Assembly: GCA_020723405.1 (NCBI GenBank)
Contig: DYIY01000002.1
Span: 1-64,000, forward strand
Direction: 5' to 3'
Source: Thiobacillus denitrificans
GTDB taxonomy: Bacteria > Pseudomonadota > Gammaproteobacteria > Burkholderiales > Thiobacillaceae
DNA: 64,000 nt
The notes beneath the pieces are model-generated. The model was not told the DNA's origin and made no database searches. It saw only the letters and a program-made list of their open reading frames with translations. Made by a program: the position numbers and the translations under genes. Positions 39,137 to 50,241 of this stretch are shown here, one piece after another. How positions within the stretch are numbered: position 1 is the first letter of the stretch; every line of letters begins with the position of its first letter.

Positions 39137-40426
39137 TCAGGACGTTCCTGCCTGGGGTTGGCCGGCGGGCGCGGGGCGGAGCACCAGGATTTTCAGGCGG
39201 CGGCCGGTCTGCTGTTCCACCGCCAGCAACTGGTTGATGAGACGGCGGGACATGACGCTGCCCTTGGAAAGCAGGACGAAACCATTGGGATGGTGCACGT
39301 CCTGGCTCAGGGTCATGCCTTCCAGCAGATGTTGGGCGGCCACCCGCAGCTCGTCGATGGCGAACTTGCTCTCGGCGGCCAGGAGGGGCTCCAACACGGC
39401 GATCACCCCCGGATCGTAGCGGCTGCCCTGTTCCTCCAGCAGGTATTGGCAGCTCTGCTTGGCGGTCAGGGGTTGCTGGGTCATGGCGCCCGTGCGCAGG
39501 TCTTCGTAATCGCTCACGGCGCAGATGATGCGCGCCCCCAGGGGGATGTCCAGGCCACTGAGGCCCTCCGGAAAACCCGTGCCGTCGAAATGTTCGTGAT
39601 GGTGGCGGACCATGCCGGCGATGCCGGACAGGGCGGATATCTGGGCGATGACGTCGGCGCCGTCGGCCGGGTGCTTGCGCCAGGCGTGCAGATCATCACC
39701 GGCCAGGCTGCTCACGGGCCGATCCATCAGGGCATCGGGAAAGCCGATCTTGCCCACGTCATGGAGCAGGCCGGCGATGAACACGTCCTGCACTTCAGCG
39801 GCGTCCAGACCCATCTCGCCTGCCACCTGGCGGGACAGGGCGGCCACCCGGCGGGAGTGCTCGGCAATGCCGCCGCCGCGCAGTCCGGCCAGTTCGCTGA
39901 TGGCTTTGAGGGTGCCGAAATAGGTGCGCTTCAGGTCATCGTGGGCGCTTTCCACCTGTTCCAGGGCCTGCTTCAGTGCCACGGTCCGCTCGGCCACCAG
40001 ACTTTCCAGGTGGATGTTCTGGTCCGCCAGGCGGTCCCGGGCCTGCTTCAGATCCAGGTGGGTGCGTACCCGGGCCATTACCACGGCAGGCTTGATGGGC
40101 TTGGTGATGTAATCCACGGCCCCCAGGTCGAAGCCCCGCTGCTCGTCTTCCTCCGCAGCCAGGGCGGTGATGAAGATGACCGGCACGGCGGCTGTGGCGG
40201 GATTGGAGCGCAGGTGGGCCAACACCTGGTAGCCATCCATTTCCGGCATCATCACGTCCAGGAGGACCAGGTCGGGGAAGGGAGCGCTTTCCGCAGCCCG
40301 CAGGGCTTGGGCTCCGGAACGGGCGGCACGGACCCGGTAGAGGGGTTGCAGCAGGGAAGAGAGGACCGCCAGGTTTTCCGGCTGGTCGTCAACGATCAAG
40401 ACTGTGGATTGGCTGTTTTCCGTCAC
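39137..40426 (-). CDS. response regulator with HD-GYP-type output (GFP variant)
   Basis: A 429-aa regulator. The receiver (1-125) has acidic pocket VDDQPEN, phospho-Asp in LVLLDVMMPEMDGY and the Lys of YITKPIKP. A coiled linker leads to an HD-GYP domain (~165-350) with HSRRVAALS, HDVGKIG and HHHEHFDGTGFPEG; the family GYP reads GFP. The HD metal residues are intact. It probably hydrolyses cyclic di-GMP, although the GYP change may alter this. A ~75-aa tail follows. It starts with GTG overlapping the stop of the hemerythrin kinase gene, so it is likely that kinase's partner. Confidence 0.88.
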   Translation of the reverse strand: MTENSQSTVLIVDDQPENLAVLSSLLQPLYRVRAARSGAQALRAAESAPFPDLVLLDVMMPEMDGYQVLAHLRSNPATAAVPVIFITALAAEEDEQRGFDLGAVDYITKPIKPAVVMARVRTHLDLKQARDRLADQNIHLESLVAERTVALKQALEQVESAHDDLKRTYFGTLKAISELAGLRGGGIAEHSRRVAALSRQVAGEMGLDAAEVQDVFIAGLLHDVGKIGFPDALMDRPVSSLAGDDLHAWRKHPADGADVIAQISALSGIAGMVRHHHEHFDGTGFPEGLSGLDIPLGARIICAVSDYEDLRTGAMTQQPLTAKQSCQYLLEEQGSRYDPGVIAVLEPLLAAESKFAIDELRVAAQHLLEGMTLSQDVHHPNGFVLLSKGSVMSRRLINQLLAVEQQTGRRLKILVLRPAPAGQPQAGTS

Positions 40427-42114
40427 GGCGTATCCTCCCCGTCGGTGCCTGCCAGCAATGCCTGCAAAAGATCCCGGGCGCCATCGTAATCGAATCCAGC
40501 CACTCTGGCCTGCAACTCGCTCAGCGTGGCGCCCAGTCCCGGGCCCAGGCTCTCCAGCAGACGCGCGGCCTCGGTGTCGTAGGCGGCCAGGAGTTCATCC
40601 AACCGGGCCAGGGCCTGGCGATGCCCGGCGGCCAGGCGCGGGCGCCCCGCCTTGTCCGGTGGGGAGGGGGAGGGGGCTAGGGCTTCGCTCCGGGCCGGGG
40701 GGGCCACCCCGCCGGATACGGCGACCCGGGCCTCGGGCAGCGCCAGGTCCAGCCAGAAATGGCTGCCCTTGCCGGGCTCGCTTTGCACACCGACCTGCCC
40801 GCCCAGGCGCAATGCCAGTTCCCGGGCCAGGGCCAGGCCCAGGCCGATGCCCTCGAAGTGCCGGTCCGGACTGTCATCCGCCTGGGTGAAAGGTTGGAAC
40901 AGGCGCCCCTGGGCCGGCGCGGGTATGCCCACCCCCGTGTCGCTGACCAGAAAACGCAGACGCACCAGGCCGTCGGCCGTGTCTCCCAGGCGGCGAGCCT
41001 GGAGCCGGATGGCGCCCTTGGCGGTGAACTTGACCGCATTGCCCAGGTAGATGCCCAGGATGCGCTGGAGCAGGGCAGCATCGCCAAGCAGCCCGGCCGG
41101 CAAGGCCGGATCCAGGTCCAATCCCGCCGCAAGACCTTTGGCACGGGCGGCGGCAAAGGGCATTTCGCTGGCATCCCGAAGCAGGCCGGCCAGGGGAATC
41201 GGCATGGCCGCCACCGGCTGTTCACCGCCTCCTTCGAGCCTGGAGTATTCGATGATGCCGCTGAGCAGATCCAGCAGCCGCTCCGAGGCGCCCACGATGC
41301 GCCCGGCCAGGTCCTTCTGGGGCCCAGGCAAGTCCTGGTCGCGCAGCAGCCGGGAGAACCCCAGGATGGCATTCATGGGCGTGCGCAGTTCGTGGCTCAT
41401 GGTGCCCAGGAAGCGGGTCTTGGCCCGGCTGCCCGCCTCGGCGGCATCCCGGGCCTGACGCAAGTCGTCGGCCAGTTTTTCCAGGTCGGCGGTGCGCTGG
41501 CGGACCTGCTCCTCCAGATGGGCGTTGTGCTGCTGGATCACCAGGCGGCTGGCGTCCAGATCCTGGTTGACCACCAGGAGTTCACGGTTCTGCCGGGTCA
41601 GCACCGAGTAGATGTCCACCATGGCGTGGGAGAGGGCGGCCGGTTCCGGATTCAGGTCACCGCCCCGGGCCTGGAGGAAGGCTTCCCCGGGGGGCTGGCC
41701 GCTTTCCAGGGCCTTAATCTGGCGGGCCATGGCCTGGTCCTCGCCCATGATGTGCAGCACCAGCCAACTGCCCAGGAAGGAGAGCAGCCGGTCTCCGGTG
41801 ACGCCGCCGCCCCGGGTGAAGTCCTGGACCATTGCTCCCACCGTCTGGCCGAAGCGGGCATGGGAGGCATGGTGGTGATCCCGGGCCCGGGGTTCCATGG
41901 CCAGGCGGGCCATGAGGGCTTCTTCGGTGTTGAAGTGGGTGACGGCGTAATTCACCAGGGCATCCAGCAGGGGGCCCGCGTCGGCCAGAGCCTTGTCGCT
42001 GGATTGAGCCAGCACCGGGGCCGCCTGGTTGAGCATGTCCACCAGGCCCCGATGCTGCTGGTCCACGATGTCGATGCCGGTGACCAGATAGTCGTTCCAC
42101 ACCATGAAGGTCAT
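40423..42114 (-). CDS. hemerythrin-domain histidine kinase
   Basis: A 563-aa cytoplasmic kinase. Residues 1-130 are a hemerythrin domain with ligands in [28 protein letters not shown] and HIMGEDQ. A coiled coil follows ([20 protein letters not shown]), then HisKA with the phospho-His in [18 protein letters not shown] at ~250 and a HATPase with [11 protein letters not shown] and DTGVGIPA. The last ~70 residues are helical with no known domain. It likely senses oxygen or redox state through the di-iron centre. The ATG at 42114 has ggagag upstream; it overlaps genes on both sides. Confidence 0.9.
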   Translation of the reverse strand: MTFMVWNDYLVTGIDIVDQQHRGLVDMLNQAAPVLAQSSDKALADAGPLLDALVNYAVTHFNTEEALMARLAMEPRARDHHHASHARFGQTVGAMVQDFTRGGGVTGDRLLSFLGSWLVLHIMGEDQAMARQIKALESGQPPGEAFLQARGGDLNPEPAALSHAMVDIYSVLTRQNRELLVVNQDLDASRLVIQQHNAHLEEQVRQRTADLEKLADDLRQARDAAEAGSRAKTRFLGTMSHELRTPMNAILGFSRLLRDQDLPGPQKDLAGRIVGASERLLDLLSGIIEYSRLEGGGEQPVAAMPIPLAGLLRDASEMPFAAARAKGLAAGLDLDPALPAGLLGDAALLQRILGIYLGNAVKFTAKGAIRLQARRLGDTADGLVRLRFLVSDTGVGIPAPAQGRLFQPFTQADDSPDRHFEGIGLGLALARELALRLGGQVGVQSEPGKGSHFWLDLALPEARVAVSGGVAPPARSEALAPSPSPPDKAGRPRLAAGHRQALARLDELLAAYDTEAARLLESLGPGLGATLSELQARVAGFDYDGARDLLQALLAGTDGEDTP

Positions 42115-45100
42115 GGGTTCTCTCTCCTTCTGTGACGGCGCGCCAGGTCCAGGGCGGCTTCGAAGTCGAATTGGTTGATGAAACGCAGCAGGGCGGCCCA
42201 GTCGGTCTTCAGGCCGGCACGCAACAGCGCGGCATGCTCCTCGCACAGATTGAGGGCCTGGGTGTTGCTTTCCGCCAGGAGCGCTTCCAGTTCTCCCAGC
42301 ACGGATTCCAGGTGTGCGCCATCCACGCCGTGGGGCGCCTCCGTCTCCACCTGGGGGGTGTGGGGCAAGGCGGCGTCCAGAGCAGCTTGCAGGGTGATGA
42401 ATCCAGCCCGGATCTCCAGGCTTCGGGCCAGAAGGATGTGTCCGTCCGGTTCGCCGCTTGCCAGTTGCCTTTCCAGCAGGGCGGCGGCATCGGCCACGGC
42501 AGCGTAGCCCAGGGTGGCCGCCACGCCCTTGAGTCCGTGGGCCACTTGCCGGGCCTGCTGGCCGTCACCCTCGTCCAGGCACTGCTGCAACAGGTCCATG
42601 TCCCCGCGATGCAGGTCCGCGAATTGCCGGAGGAGTTCCAGATAGCGGTGCCCATCCCCACGCAGGGCCTTGAGGCCCCGGTGCACATCCAGGCCCGCCA
42701 CGCCGGCCAGGGGGACCAGGTGACCGTCCAGAACCAGGTCGCTTCCGGGCCGGGCAGGGGCCCTATCCGGGATGTCACCGCCACTGCCGGCGTTGCGCAT
42801 GGGCAACCACTTGAGCAGGGCGGCGTACAGGGCCTCCGGATCCACCGGCTTGGCTACGAAATCGGCCATGCCGGCTTCCAGGCAGGCCTCCCGGTCTTCA
42901 CTGAAGGCATTGGCGGTCATGGCCAGGATGGGCCGATCTCCCCAGCCGGGCAGGGCACGGATGGCCCGGGTGGCTTCCAGTCCGTCCATTTCCGGCATCT
43001 GCACGTCCATCAACACCAGGTCGGGCATGGCCGCCGCAGCCCGCTCCACCGCCAGGCGGCCGTTTTCCGCCGTATCCACCGCCAGGCCCACGGCGTGCAG
43101 CAGTTCCACGGCCACTTCCCGGTTGATGGGGTTGTCCTCGGCCAGCAGGAGACAGGCCCCGGCATGGCGGCGGCGTACTTCCCCTTCCGCATCGGCCTTG
43201 GCGATCCCGGCTTCGGGGAGAATGCCATGGCCCCTGCCCAGGCGTACGTTGAGCCAGAAGGTGCTGCCCCGGCCGGGTGCGCTGTCCACCCCCACCTCGC
43301 CACCCATGAGCCGGGCCAGATGACGGGTGATGGCCAGCCCCAGGCCCGTGCCGCCGTATTTGCGGGTGGTGCTGGCATCGGCCTGCTCGAAGGGGGAGAA
43401 GAGTTTTGCCGCCGTTGCCGCGTCGATGCCGATGCCCGTGTCCCGTACCTCGAAACGCACCTGCAATCCCTCGTCATCCTCGGCCAGGAGGCGGGCCGCC
43501 AGGCGGATGCCGCCCTTTTCCGTGAACTTCACTGCGTTGCCCGCATAGTTGAGCAGGGCCTGGCGCAAGCGGGTTTCGTCGCCGGACAGCCAGGTGGGTA
43601 CGTCGCCCGGGTCCACCGTCACCTCCAGGCCCTTGGCCTGGGCAGATTCCAGAATCATGGAGCGGACGTGGTCCAGCACGGCGGCCAGGGCGAAGTCCCG
43701 GTGCTCCAGGCGCAGTTTGCCGGCTTCGATCTTGGACAGGTCCAGGATGTCGTTGATGATGGACAGGAGATGGTGGGCGGCGCTGTCGATCTTCACCAGG
43801 CGCTCAGTCTGGCCCGGGTTGGCGCCGTCCCGGCGCATCAGGTGGGTGAGGCCCAGAATGGCGTTCATGGGGGTGCGGATTTCGTGGCTCATGTTGGCCA
43901 GGAAAGCGCTCTTGGCCCGGCTGGCGGCTTCAGCCTGGGTCTTGGCTTCGAGTAGTTCCCGGGTGCGTTCCGCCACCTGTTCTTCCAGGTGATGGCGGTG
44001 CCGGTCCAGTTCCTGGCCCATGCGTTTCTTCTCGGTGATGTCCTCCTTCACCGCCACGTAATGGCTGATGGCGCCGTCCGGGCCCCGCAGGGGGGTGACG
44101 ATGGCGAACTCCACGTACTCGCTGCCGTCCTTGCGCCGGTTGTGGAATTCGCCCTTCCAGGGCGCCCCCTTTTTCAGGGCGCTCCACATCCGGGCGTAGT
44201 TCTCCTTGGGGGTGCGGCCCGACTTGAGCATGCCGGGATTGCGCCCCAGGACTTCGTCCCGGGTGTAGCCGGTGTTGCGCACGAAGGCTTCGTTGACGTA
44301 TTCGATCGCCACGGCGGTGTTGGTGATGACGATGCTTTCCGGGCTCTGTTCCACCGCCTGGGCCAGTTTGCTCAACTGCGCTTCGTTGGCCCGGGCGGCA
44401 GTGATGTCCCGGCCGATACCCAACACGCCGATGAGGGTCCCGTCGCTGCCGTACATGGGGGTCTTGAGGGTGAGCAACAGTTCTTCATGGCCGTCGCTGG
44501 CAAAGCGGACCTTTTCCTCGTTGACGGCGTGGCCGCCCTTGGCGATGGCCTGGCGGTCCTTCTCACGGAAGAAATCCGCCAGTTCCCGATCCACGAAGTC
44601 GTAGTCGGTCCTGCCCACGATGTCCCCTTCCCTGGCACCGAAGAAGGCTTCGAAACGGGGGTTGCAGGCCAGGTAGACGCCCTCGGGGTTCTTCAGCCAG
44701 ATCAGGTCGGGCAGGGACTGGATCAGGGTCTTGAGGATGTCCTTTTCACGGGACAGGGCCTGCTCTGCCCGGCGCTGGCGGACGATGCGCCAGACTTCGT
44801 TGGCGATCAGCCGCACGGTTTCCACGTCCAGGTCGCTGTATTCCTCAGGCTTGTTGCCCACGCCGGCCATCATGCGCACCAGTCCGGCCTCGATGACCGG
44901 CACGCTGATCAGCCGGTCCAGGGTGGCATGGCCCTCGGGCAATCCGCGCTTTTCCGGTGCGCTGGCGTAATCGTTGAACACCACGGGAGCCCGCTTCCGG
45001 GCGGCATCGGCCCAGATGCCGGCCTTGTCCAATGGGTAGTGGCTGTCGAAGGCGGCGGTGCAATAGTTGGCCAGGGTGGCCCGGGACCAGGTGACCAGTT

Positions 45101-47669
45101 CGATGCTCTGCTGGTCGTCGTTGACGAAGTGGATGAAGGAAATGCGGCTGCCGGTGAGCTGTTCCGCCAATTCCAGGCCGAACTGCATGAATTCCGCCTC
45201 GTCCATGGCTTCCGTACGCTGGGGCAGGGCCAGCATGGCTTCCGCCCGGCGGGCCTGGAGCACCTGATTGATTTCCGCCTGCTTGCTGTCGGTGACATCC
45301 AGCATCATGCCCTGCAGGTACAGCGCCCGCCCCTGGGCGTCCCGCAACACCTGGCCCATGTCCCGCCAGTAGCGCCATTCGCCATTCTTCTTGCGCAGGC
45401 GGTATTCCAGGTTGAGGGAACCCATGTCGCGGCGGAAGCGGGCGAGTTCCGCCAGGATCCGGTCCGTGTCTTCAGGATGCAGCAGTGAGAGCCACAGTCC
45501 CGGATCGGCCAGCCATTCCGCCTGGGTGTAGCCCAGTTCCTCCACCTTGGGACTCACGTACAGGGTCTGGCTGGTTTCGTCCAGGCTGGCCCGGTAGATG
45601 ATGGCGGGGGCTTGTTCCGTCAGCAGGCGGAAGCTGCCTTCCCTTTCCCGCAATTCGATCTCCATCAGCTTCCGTGGCGTGATGTCGGTGTGGCTCACCA
45701 CCACCCCGTCCATCCAGTTGCCCAGAGGGGTGACGGTCATGCTGTACCAGCGCTGCCGCTCCGGATCGTGGCAGGCGTATTCCATGGTGAAGCTGGCCTG
45801 GCGTCCTTCCAGCACGGCCTGGATACCTTCCCGGGCTTCGGCCGCCCCTTCGCTGCATTCATCCGCCCCGACCCGGCAGACTTCCAGGTAATTGACGCCG
45901 ATGCCGGTGCGGGTGGCGGGCGAGCCCGGCCGGGGCCCATTCTCCCGGGCGGCGCGTTGCCAGGGCTCGTTGACGGCGATGATCATGCCGTGGGGGTCCA
46001 GCACGGCGATCTGGGCAGTCACGGCATCCAGGATGCCGTGTTTGAGGGACTCGCTGTCGCGCAGGGCCGATTCCATCTCGATGCGCTCCGTCACGTCCCG
46101 GGCGATGCCGAACAGGCCGATGGCCTGGCCCAGTTCGTCATGGAGGGGGCCCCGGGTGGTGAGGAAGGTGCGCAAGCCGTCCGGGGTGTTGATCTGCTCC
46201 TGGAAGGTGAGGGGGAGGCCGGCAGCCAGGACTTCCCGATCGTTGGCCGCCAGGGCGGCTGCCTTGGCCGGCGGCAACAGGGCGGAATCATCCTGGCCCA
46301 GCATCTCGGCGTCGGTCTTGCCGAGGAAATGCTGGGCCGCCTTGTTGGCCATGATGTAACGGCCTTCAGGGTCCTTGGCGAAGATGGCGTCCGTGGAGCC
46401 GTCGGCAATGGCGGCCAGCAATTTCAGGGCGCGCAACCTTTCTTCCTGGGCCTGGTGGGTAGCCTCGGCCAGGAGCAGCCTTTCCCGCTGGCGGAGCACC
46501 ATCACCCCGATCCAGGCCATGAGTAGGGCCAGCAATCCGCCCAGGCTGATCCAGGCCATCTGCCAGGCTGCTGCGCCATAGACTTCGGCCATGTCCACCT
46601 TGGCCACCAGATGCCAATCGGTGCCCGGGATGGCACGGGCGTTGGCCAGGACTTCCACGCCGCGATAATCCCGGCCGGACAGGACGCCGTCCCGGCCCCC
46701 CTGGTCAAACACCCGGCCGGCCAGGGAGGCCGGGTCCAGGGTCAGCAGAAGCCGGGTCGCCTGGCCGGGCCGGTGGCGCAGGGTGTTCAGCACCCTGGTC
46801 TGGCCTCCTTCCCGGCGCAGCAGCATGGTTTCGCCGCTGGCGCTTGGCGAAGGCCAGGTACTCAGACTGGGAAACAGCCAGGCCTCGGGATCCATGTGCA
46901 GGATGACCAACGGGGCGGGCTTGCCCAACGTCGGGAGAGGCACGACGAAGTCGATGTGGAGGTGCCCTTCCGCATCCGGGTAGGGGCCCTGCCAGTGGAC
47001 CTGGCCGTCCTGCCGGGAAAGATCGATCAGGGCCTGTTGCCGATCATTCAAATCCATGTGTTCCGCCGCCCCGGGGCCCAGGGCATGGCCCTGGCCATCC
47101 AGCCACATGGCGGCATGCAGCCCCCGGTCATTGCGGAACTGCTCCAGCCGCTCCTGGAGCTTGATGCCCGATGCCGCGACGCCCCGTTCCTTCCAGTCAT
47201 GGTAGAGGTTGGCGAAGTAGGGATTGGTTTGCAGATGCCGGGCATCGGACAGCCGTTCCTGTACCCAGTTTTCGATGAGCCGGGATTTCAGGTCGGCGAT
47301 GGTTTGCAGCCGGGCCAGTTCCTTATCCCGTTGTTGGGCCAGGGCGAAGGCCAGCGCTGCCAGGGTGGCGACCAGGATGATGATGCTGGCCGCACCGAAC
47401 ACCAGGCCCGGTTTGTAGCGGCTGCCATGGGCAGGGGAGGAGGGGGTGCCCGACGGGGCCAATCTGGCCAGCAGGCCGTACAGCAGCAGAGCGGTGATGA
47501 CGACGAACAGCCAGCCCTTGACGATGTTCAACAGGGCGATGGGGATCTCGCTGGGGGCAAGCCATTCCACCGCCATGTCGGAAAGGACGATCCACAGTCC
47601 GGCGAACAGGGCGTAGGTGAGGGCAAAGCCCAGGGCCCGGGGCTGGAAACGGGGCCGCGTCATGCCCAT
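42111..47669 (-). CDS. 1852-aa membrane hybrid histidine kinase with PAS, GAF, receiver and HPt domains
   Basis: The largest gene here. Three membrane helices lie in the first ~125 residues, then a ~225-aa periplasmic sensor and another helix at ~365-385. Four or five PAS/PAC modules ([62 protein letters not shown]) flank a GAF domain at ~800-970. His[21 protein letters not shown] is at ~1260, HATPase [10 protein letters not shown] at ~1375, a receiver with [14 protein letters not shown] at ~1550 and an HPt with [12 protein letters not shown] at ~1710. It is therefore a complete internal phosphorelay. The stop overlaps the hemerythrin kinase start. Confidence 0.92.
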   Translation of the reverse strand: MGMTRPRFQPRALGFALTYALFAGLWIVLSDMAVEWLAPSEIPIALLNIVKGWLFVVITALLLYGLLARLAPSGTPSSPAHGSRYKPGLVFGAASIIILVATLAALAFALAQQRDKELARLQTIADLKSRLIENWVQERLSDARHLQTNPYFANLYHDWKERGVAASGIKLQERLEQFRNDRGLHAAMWLDGQGHALGPGAAEHMDLNDRQQALIDLSRQDGQVHWQGPYPDAEGHLHIDFVVPLPTLGKPAPLVILHMDPEAWLFPSLSTWPSPSASGETMLLRREGGQTRVLNTLRHRPGQATRLLLTLDPASLAGRVFDQGGRDGVLSGRDYRGVEVLANARAIPGTDWHLVAKVDMAEVYGAAAWQMAWISLGGLLALLMAWIGVMVLRQRERLLLAEATHQAQEERLRALKLLAAIADGSTDAIFAKDPEGRYIMANKAAQHFLGKTDAEMLGQDDSALLPPAKAAALAANDREVLAAGLPLTFQEQINTPDGLRTFLTTRGPLHDELGQAIGLFGIARDVTERIEMESALRDSESLKHGILDAVTAQIAVLDPHGMIIAVNEPWQRAARENGPRPGSPATRTGIGVNYLEVCRVGADECSEGAAEAREGIQAVLEGRQASFTMEYACHDPERQRWYSMTVTPLGNWMDGVVVSHTDITPRKLMEIELREREGSFRLLTEQAPAIIYRASLDETSQTLYVSPKVEELGYTQAEWLADPGLWLSLLHPEDTDRILAELARFRRDMGSLNLEYRLRKKNGEWRYWRDMGQVLRDAQGRALYLQGMMLDVTDSKQAEINQVLQARRAEAMLALPQRTEAMDEAEFMQFGLELAEQLTGSRISFIHFVNDDQQSIELVTWSRATLANYCTAAFDSHYPLDKAGIWADAARKRAPVVFNDYASAPEKRGLPEGHATLDRLISVPVIEAGLVRMMAGVGNKPEEYSDLDVETVRLIANEVWRIVRQRRAEQALSREKDILKTLIQSLPDLIWLKNPEGVYLACNPRFEAFFGAREGDIVGRTDYDFVDRELADFFREKDRQAIAKGGHAVNEEKVRFASDGHEELLLTLKTPMYGSDGTLIGVLGIGRDITAARANEAQLSKLAQAVEQSPESIVITNTAVAIEYVNEAFVRNTGYTRDEVLGRNPGMLKSGRTPKENYARMWSALKKGAPWKGEFHNRRKDGSEYVEFAIVTPLRGPDGAISHYVAVKEDITEKKRMGQELDRHRHHLEEQVAERTRELLEAKTQAEAASRAKSAFLANMSHEIRTPMNAILGLTHLMRRDGANPGQTERLVKIDSAAHHLLSIINDILDLSKIEAGKLRLEHRDFALAAVLDHVRSMILESAQAKGLEVTVDPGDVPTWLSGDETRLRQALLNYAGNAVKFTEKGGIRLAARLLAEDDEGLQVRFEVRDTGIGIDAATAAKLFSPFEQADASTTRKYGGTGLGLAITRHLARLMGGEVGVDSAPGRGSTFWLNVRLGRGHGILPEAGIAKADAEGEVRRRHAGACLLLAEDNPINREVAVELLHAVGLAVDTAENGRLAVERAAAAMPDLVLMDVQMPEMDGLEATRAIRALPGWGDRPILAMTANAFSEDREACLEAGMADFVAKPVDPEALYAALLKWLPMRNAGSGGDIPDRAPARPGSDLVLDGHLVPLAGVAGLDVHRGLKALRGDGHRYLELLRQFADLHRGDMDLLQQCLDEGDGQQARQVAHGLKGVAATLGYAAVADAAALLERQLASGEPDGHILLARSLEIRAGFITLQAALDAALPHTPQVETEAPHGVDGAHLESVLGELEALLAESNTQALNLCEEHAALLRAGLKTDWAALLRFINQFDFEAALDLARRHRRRENP

Positions 47670-47672
47670 GCT

Positions 47673-48758
47673 TCAGCCCGCCTGCCCATAGCGATCGGCA
47701 ATGGCCGTGAAATCCGCGAAACCGTCCAGGAAGGCCTGGGCGATGCGGGGATCGAAGTGATGGCCGCTGCCCTCGGCGATCAGGTCCCGGGCCTGGGTGA
47801 AGGGCAGGGCTTTTTTGTAGACACGCGGCGTGATCAGGGCGTCGAACACATCGGCAATGGCCATGATGCGCGCCGGGAAGGGGATGTCTTCACCGACCAG
47901 GCCATCGGGATAACCGCTGCCATCCCATTTCTCGTGGTGCCAGCGGGCGATTTCCCGGGCCATGCCCAGGAAGGGAACCGGCCGGTCCGTACCCGATTCC
48001 GCCCGCTCGATGGCCTGGGCGCCCAGGAGGGCATGGGTCTTCATGATCTCCCACTCGGCGGCATCCAGACGGCCCGGTTTCAGCAGGATGGCATCGGGAA
48101 TGCCGACTTTGCCGATGTCGTGCAGGGTGGCCGAGCGGGCCAGCAGAGCAATGGTGGTTTCATCCAGCCAGGGGGCGAAGCGGTCATGGCTGCGCAGGCG
48201 TTCCGCCAGGCGGCGGACATAGCCCTGGGTGCGCAGGATGTGGTTGCCGGTCTCCAGGTCCCGGGTTTCCGCCAGGTTCGCCAGGGCACGGATGCTGATC
48301 TCCTGGATGCTTTCGTTCTCCCGCATGCGCCGATTGACCTCCCGCTCCAGGAAGGCATTCTGGCCGGCCAACAGATCCCGGGCCCGCTTGAGTTCCAACT
48401 GGTTGCGCACCCGGGCCAGGACGATGGGGGGATCGATGGGCTTGGTGAGATAGTCCACGGCCCCCAGTTCGAGCCCCTTCAGTTCGGCTTCGCTGCCCTC
48501 CATGGCGGTGATGAAGATGACCGGAATGTCCAGCGTCTCCGGGGCGCCACGCAGCTTTTCGAACACTTGGTAACCGTTCATGCCGGGCATCATCACGTCC
48601 AGCAATATCAAGTCCGGACGCTGTTCCATGGCGATGCGCAGGGCCTTTTCGCCGCTCGTGGCGGCCAGGACCCGGTAGCCGGGATGCAGCAAACCGCTGA
48701 TCACCACGAGGTTCTCGGGCGAGTCATCGACGGCAAGTATGGTGGCGGATGGATCCAT
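47673..48758 (-). CDS. response regulator with HD-GYP phosphodiesterase domain
   Basis: A 361-aa regulator (375 aa if translation began at 48800). The receiver has LAVDDSPEN, phospho-Asp in LILLDVMMPGMNGY and YLTKPIDPP. The HD-GYP domain has ETGNHILRTQGYV, LHDIGKVGIPDAIL, and the canonical HHEKWDGSGYPDGL with GYP intact, so cyclic di-GMP hydrolysis is expected. The ATG at 48758 begins directly before the receiver and is preferred. It is the first gene of a four-gene operon, three bases before the large hybrid kinase. Confidence 0.9.
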   Translation of the reverse strand: MDPSATILAVDDSPENLVVISGLLHPGYRVLAATSGEKALRIAMEQRPDLILLDVMMPGMNGYQVFEKLRGAPETLDIPVIFITAMEGSEAELKGLELGAVDYLTKPIDPPIVLARVRNQLELKRARDLLAGQNAFLEREVNRRMRENESIQEISIRALANLAETRDLETGNHILRTQGYVRRLAERLRSHDRFAPWLDETTIALLARSATLHDIGKVGIPDAILLKPGRLDAAEWEIMKTHALLGAQAIERAESGTDRPVPFLGMAREIARWHHEKWDGSGYPDGLVGEDIPFPARIMAIADVFDALITPRVYKKALPFTQARDLIAEGSGHHFDPRIAQAFLDGFADFTAIADRYGQAG

Positions 48759-48981
48759 GGCCCCGGGTTGACTCCTCTTGGTATGCCGGGATGGTGGCAT
48801 CCCTGCCTGTTTATCGGGTATTCAGGGCCATTCTTGAGAAACCGTCAAAGAATGCCCTCGCCAGGTTCGATTCCCGCGTTCGAAGACCAAAACCGGACAG
48901 GCTCCTGGACGGCATCCAAGCACACTGGCGAACGGGTAAGGCGGGATAAAATGCTCCCTTTTTCGCATGCCTGGAACGCCC

Positions 48982-50223
48982 ATGTCCCTCGTCCGCCCCT
49001 TTGCTGCCCTTCGACCCGCCCCTGGCCGCGCCCCGGAGGTCATCGCCCCCCCCTACGACGTGCTCAACACCGAGGAGGCCCGGGTGATGGCGGAAGGCCG
49101 CCCCTGGAGTTTCCTGCACATCTCCAAGCCGGAAATTGATCTGCCGACCGGCACCGACCCCTATGCCCCCCAGGTCTATGCCAAGGCGGCGGAGAACCTG
49201 GGCAGGATGCGTGACGCTGGTGTGCTGACCCAGGACGCCGCCCCCTGCTACTACGCCTACCGTCTGATCATGAACGACCACGTGCAGGTGGGCCTGGTGG
49301 CGGCCGCCAGCGTGGCCGACTACGACACCAACCGCATCCGCAAACACGAGTTCACCCGGCCCGACAAGGAGGACGACCGGGTGCGCCAGATCGACGCCCT
49401 GAACGCCCAGACCGGACCGGTGCTGCTGGCCTATCCCCATCAGTCCGAGGTGGACAGCATCCTGGCCGCCGCCACCCAGGAAGCGCCCGATGCCGATGGC
49501 GTGGCGGAATCCGGCGTGCGCCATACCCTGTGGGCCATCCGTGACACCGGCAGCATTGCCCGGCTCACCACGCTGTTCGACGCCATGCCGGCCCTCTACA
49601 TCGCCGATGGCCACCATCGGTCAGCGGCCGCCTCCCGAGTCTGCGCCGCCCGCAAGGCAGCCAATCCGGGCCATACCGGCACAGAAGCCTACAACTACTT
49701 CCTCTCGGTGATCTTTCCCCACCACCAGATGCGCATCATGGATTACAACCGGGTGATCAAGGACCTGAACGGCCTGGACGAGCCCGGGTTCATGGCCCGG
49801 GTGGCGGAGAACTTCATGGTGGAAATGGAGAATGCCCCGGTGAAGCCCGCCCGGCCCGGAGAATTCGGCCTCTACCTCAACGGCCGCTGGATGCGCCTGA
49901 CCATCCGCGCCGACCTGATACCCCATCAGGACCCGGTGGGCCGCCTGGACGTGAGCCTGCTGCAAAACAACTTGATCGCCCCCATCCTGGGTATCCAGGA
50001 CCCGCGCCGGGACAAGCGCATCGATTTCGTCGGGGGGATCCGCGGCCTGGCGGAACTGGAGCGGCGGGTGGATTCCGGCGAGATGGCCCTGGCCTTCTCC
50101 CTCCATCCCACCGGCATGGAAGACCTGATGGCCGTGGCTGACGCGAATGAAGTCATGCCGCCCAAATCCACCTGGTTCGAGCCCAAGCTGGCCGACGGCA
50201 TGGCTTCGCATATTCTCAAATGA
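48982..50223 (+). CDS. DUF1015 family protein
   Basis: A 413-aa protein of the widespread DUF1015 family, function unknown. It has the N-terminal block VRPFAALRPAPG ... VIAPPYDVLN, HISKPEIDLP and the conserved ALYIADGHHRSAAASRV segment with a GHHR motif. Full family length. The ATG at 48982 is used rather than the one at 48967 because it directly precedes the conserved block. The gene is the last chromosomal gene before the integrative element: the integrase stop lies 18 bases beyond its own stop, on the other strand. Confidence 0.88.
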   Translation: MSLVRPFAALRPAPGRAPEVIAPPYDVLNTEEARVMAEGRPWSFLHISKPEIDLPTGTDPYAPQVYAKAAENLGRMRDAGVLTQDAAPCYYAYRLIMNDHVQVGLVAAASVADYDTNRIRKHEFTRPDKEDDRVRQIDALNAQTGPVLLAYPHQSEVDSILAAATQEAPDADGVAESGVRHTLWAIRDTGSIARLTTLFDAMPALYIADGHHRSAAASRVCAARKAANPGHTGTEAYNYFLSVIFPHHQMRIMDYNRVIKDLNGLDEPGFMARVAENFMVEMENAPVKPARPGEFGLYLNGRWMRLTIRADLIPHQDPVGRLDVSLLQNNLIAPILGIQDPRRDKRIDFVGGIRGLAELERRVDSGEMALAFSLHPTGMEDLMAVADANEVMPPKSTWFEPKLADGMASHILK

Positions 50224-50241
50224 AAACATGCGGTTACAGCG

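Noticed and set aside
50224-50241. tRNA 3' end as ICE attachment site
   Set aside because: No cloverleaf or tRNA tail sequence can be seen near the integrase.
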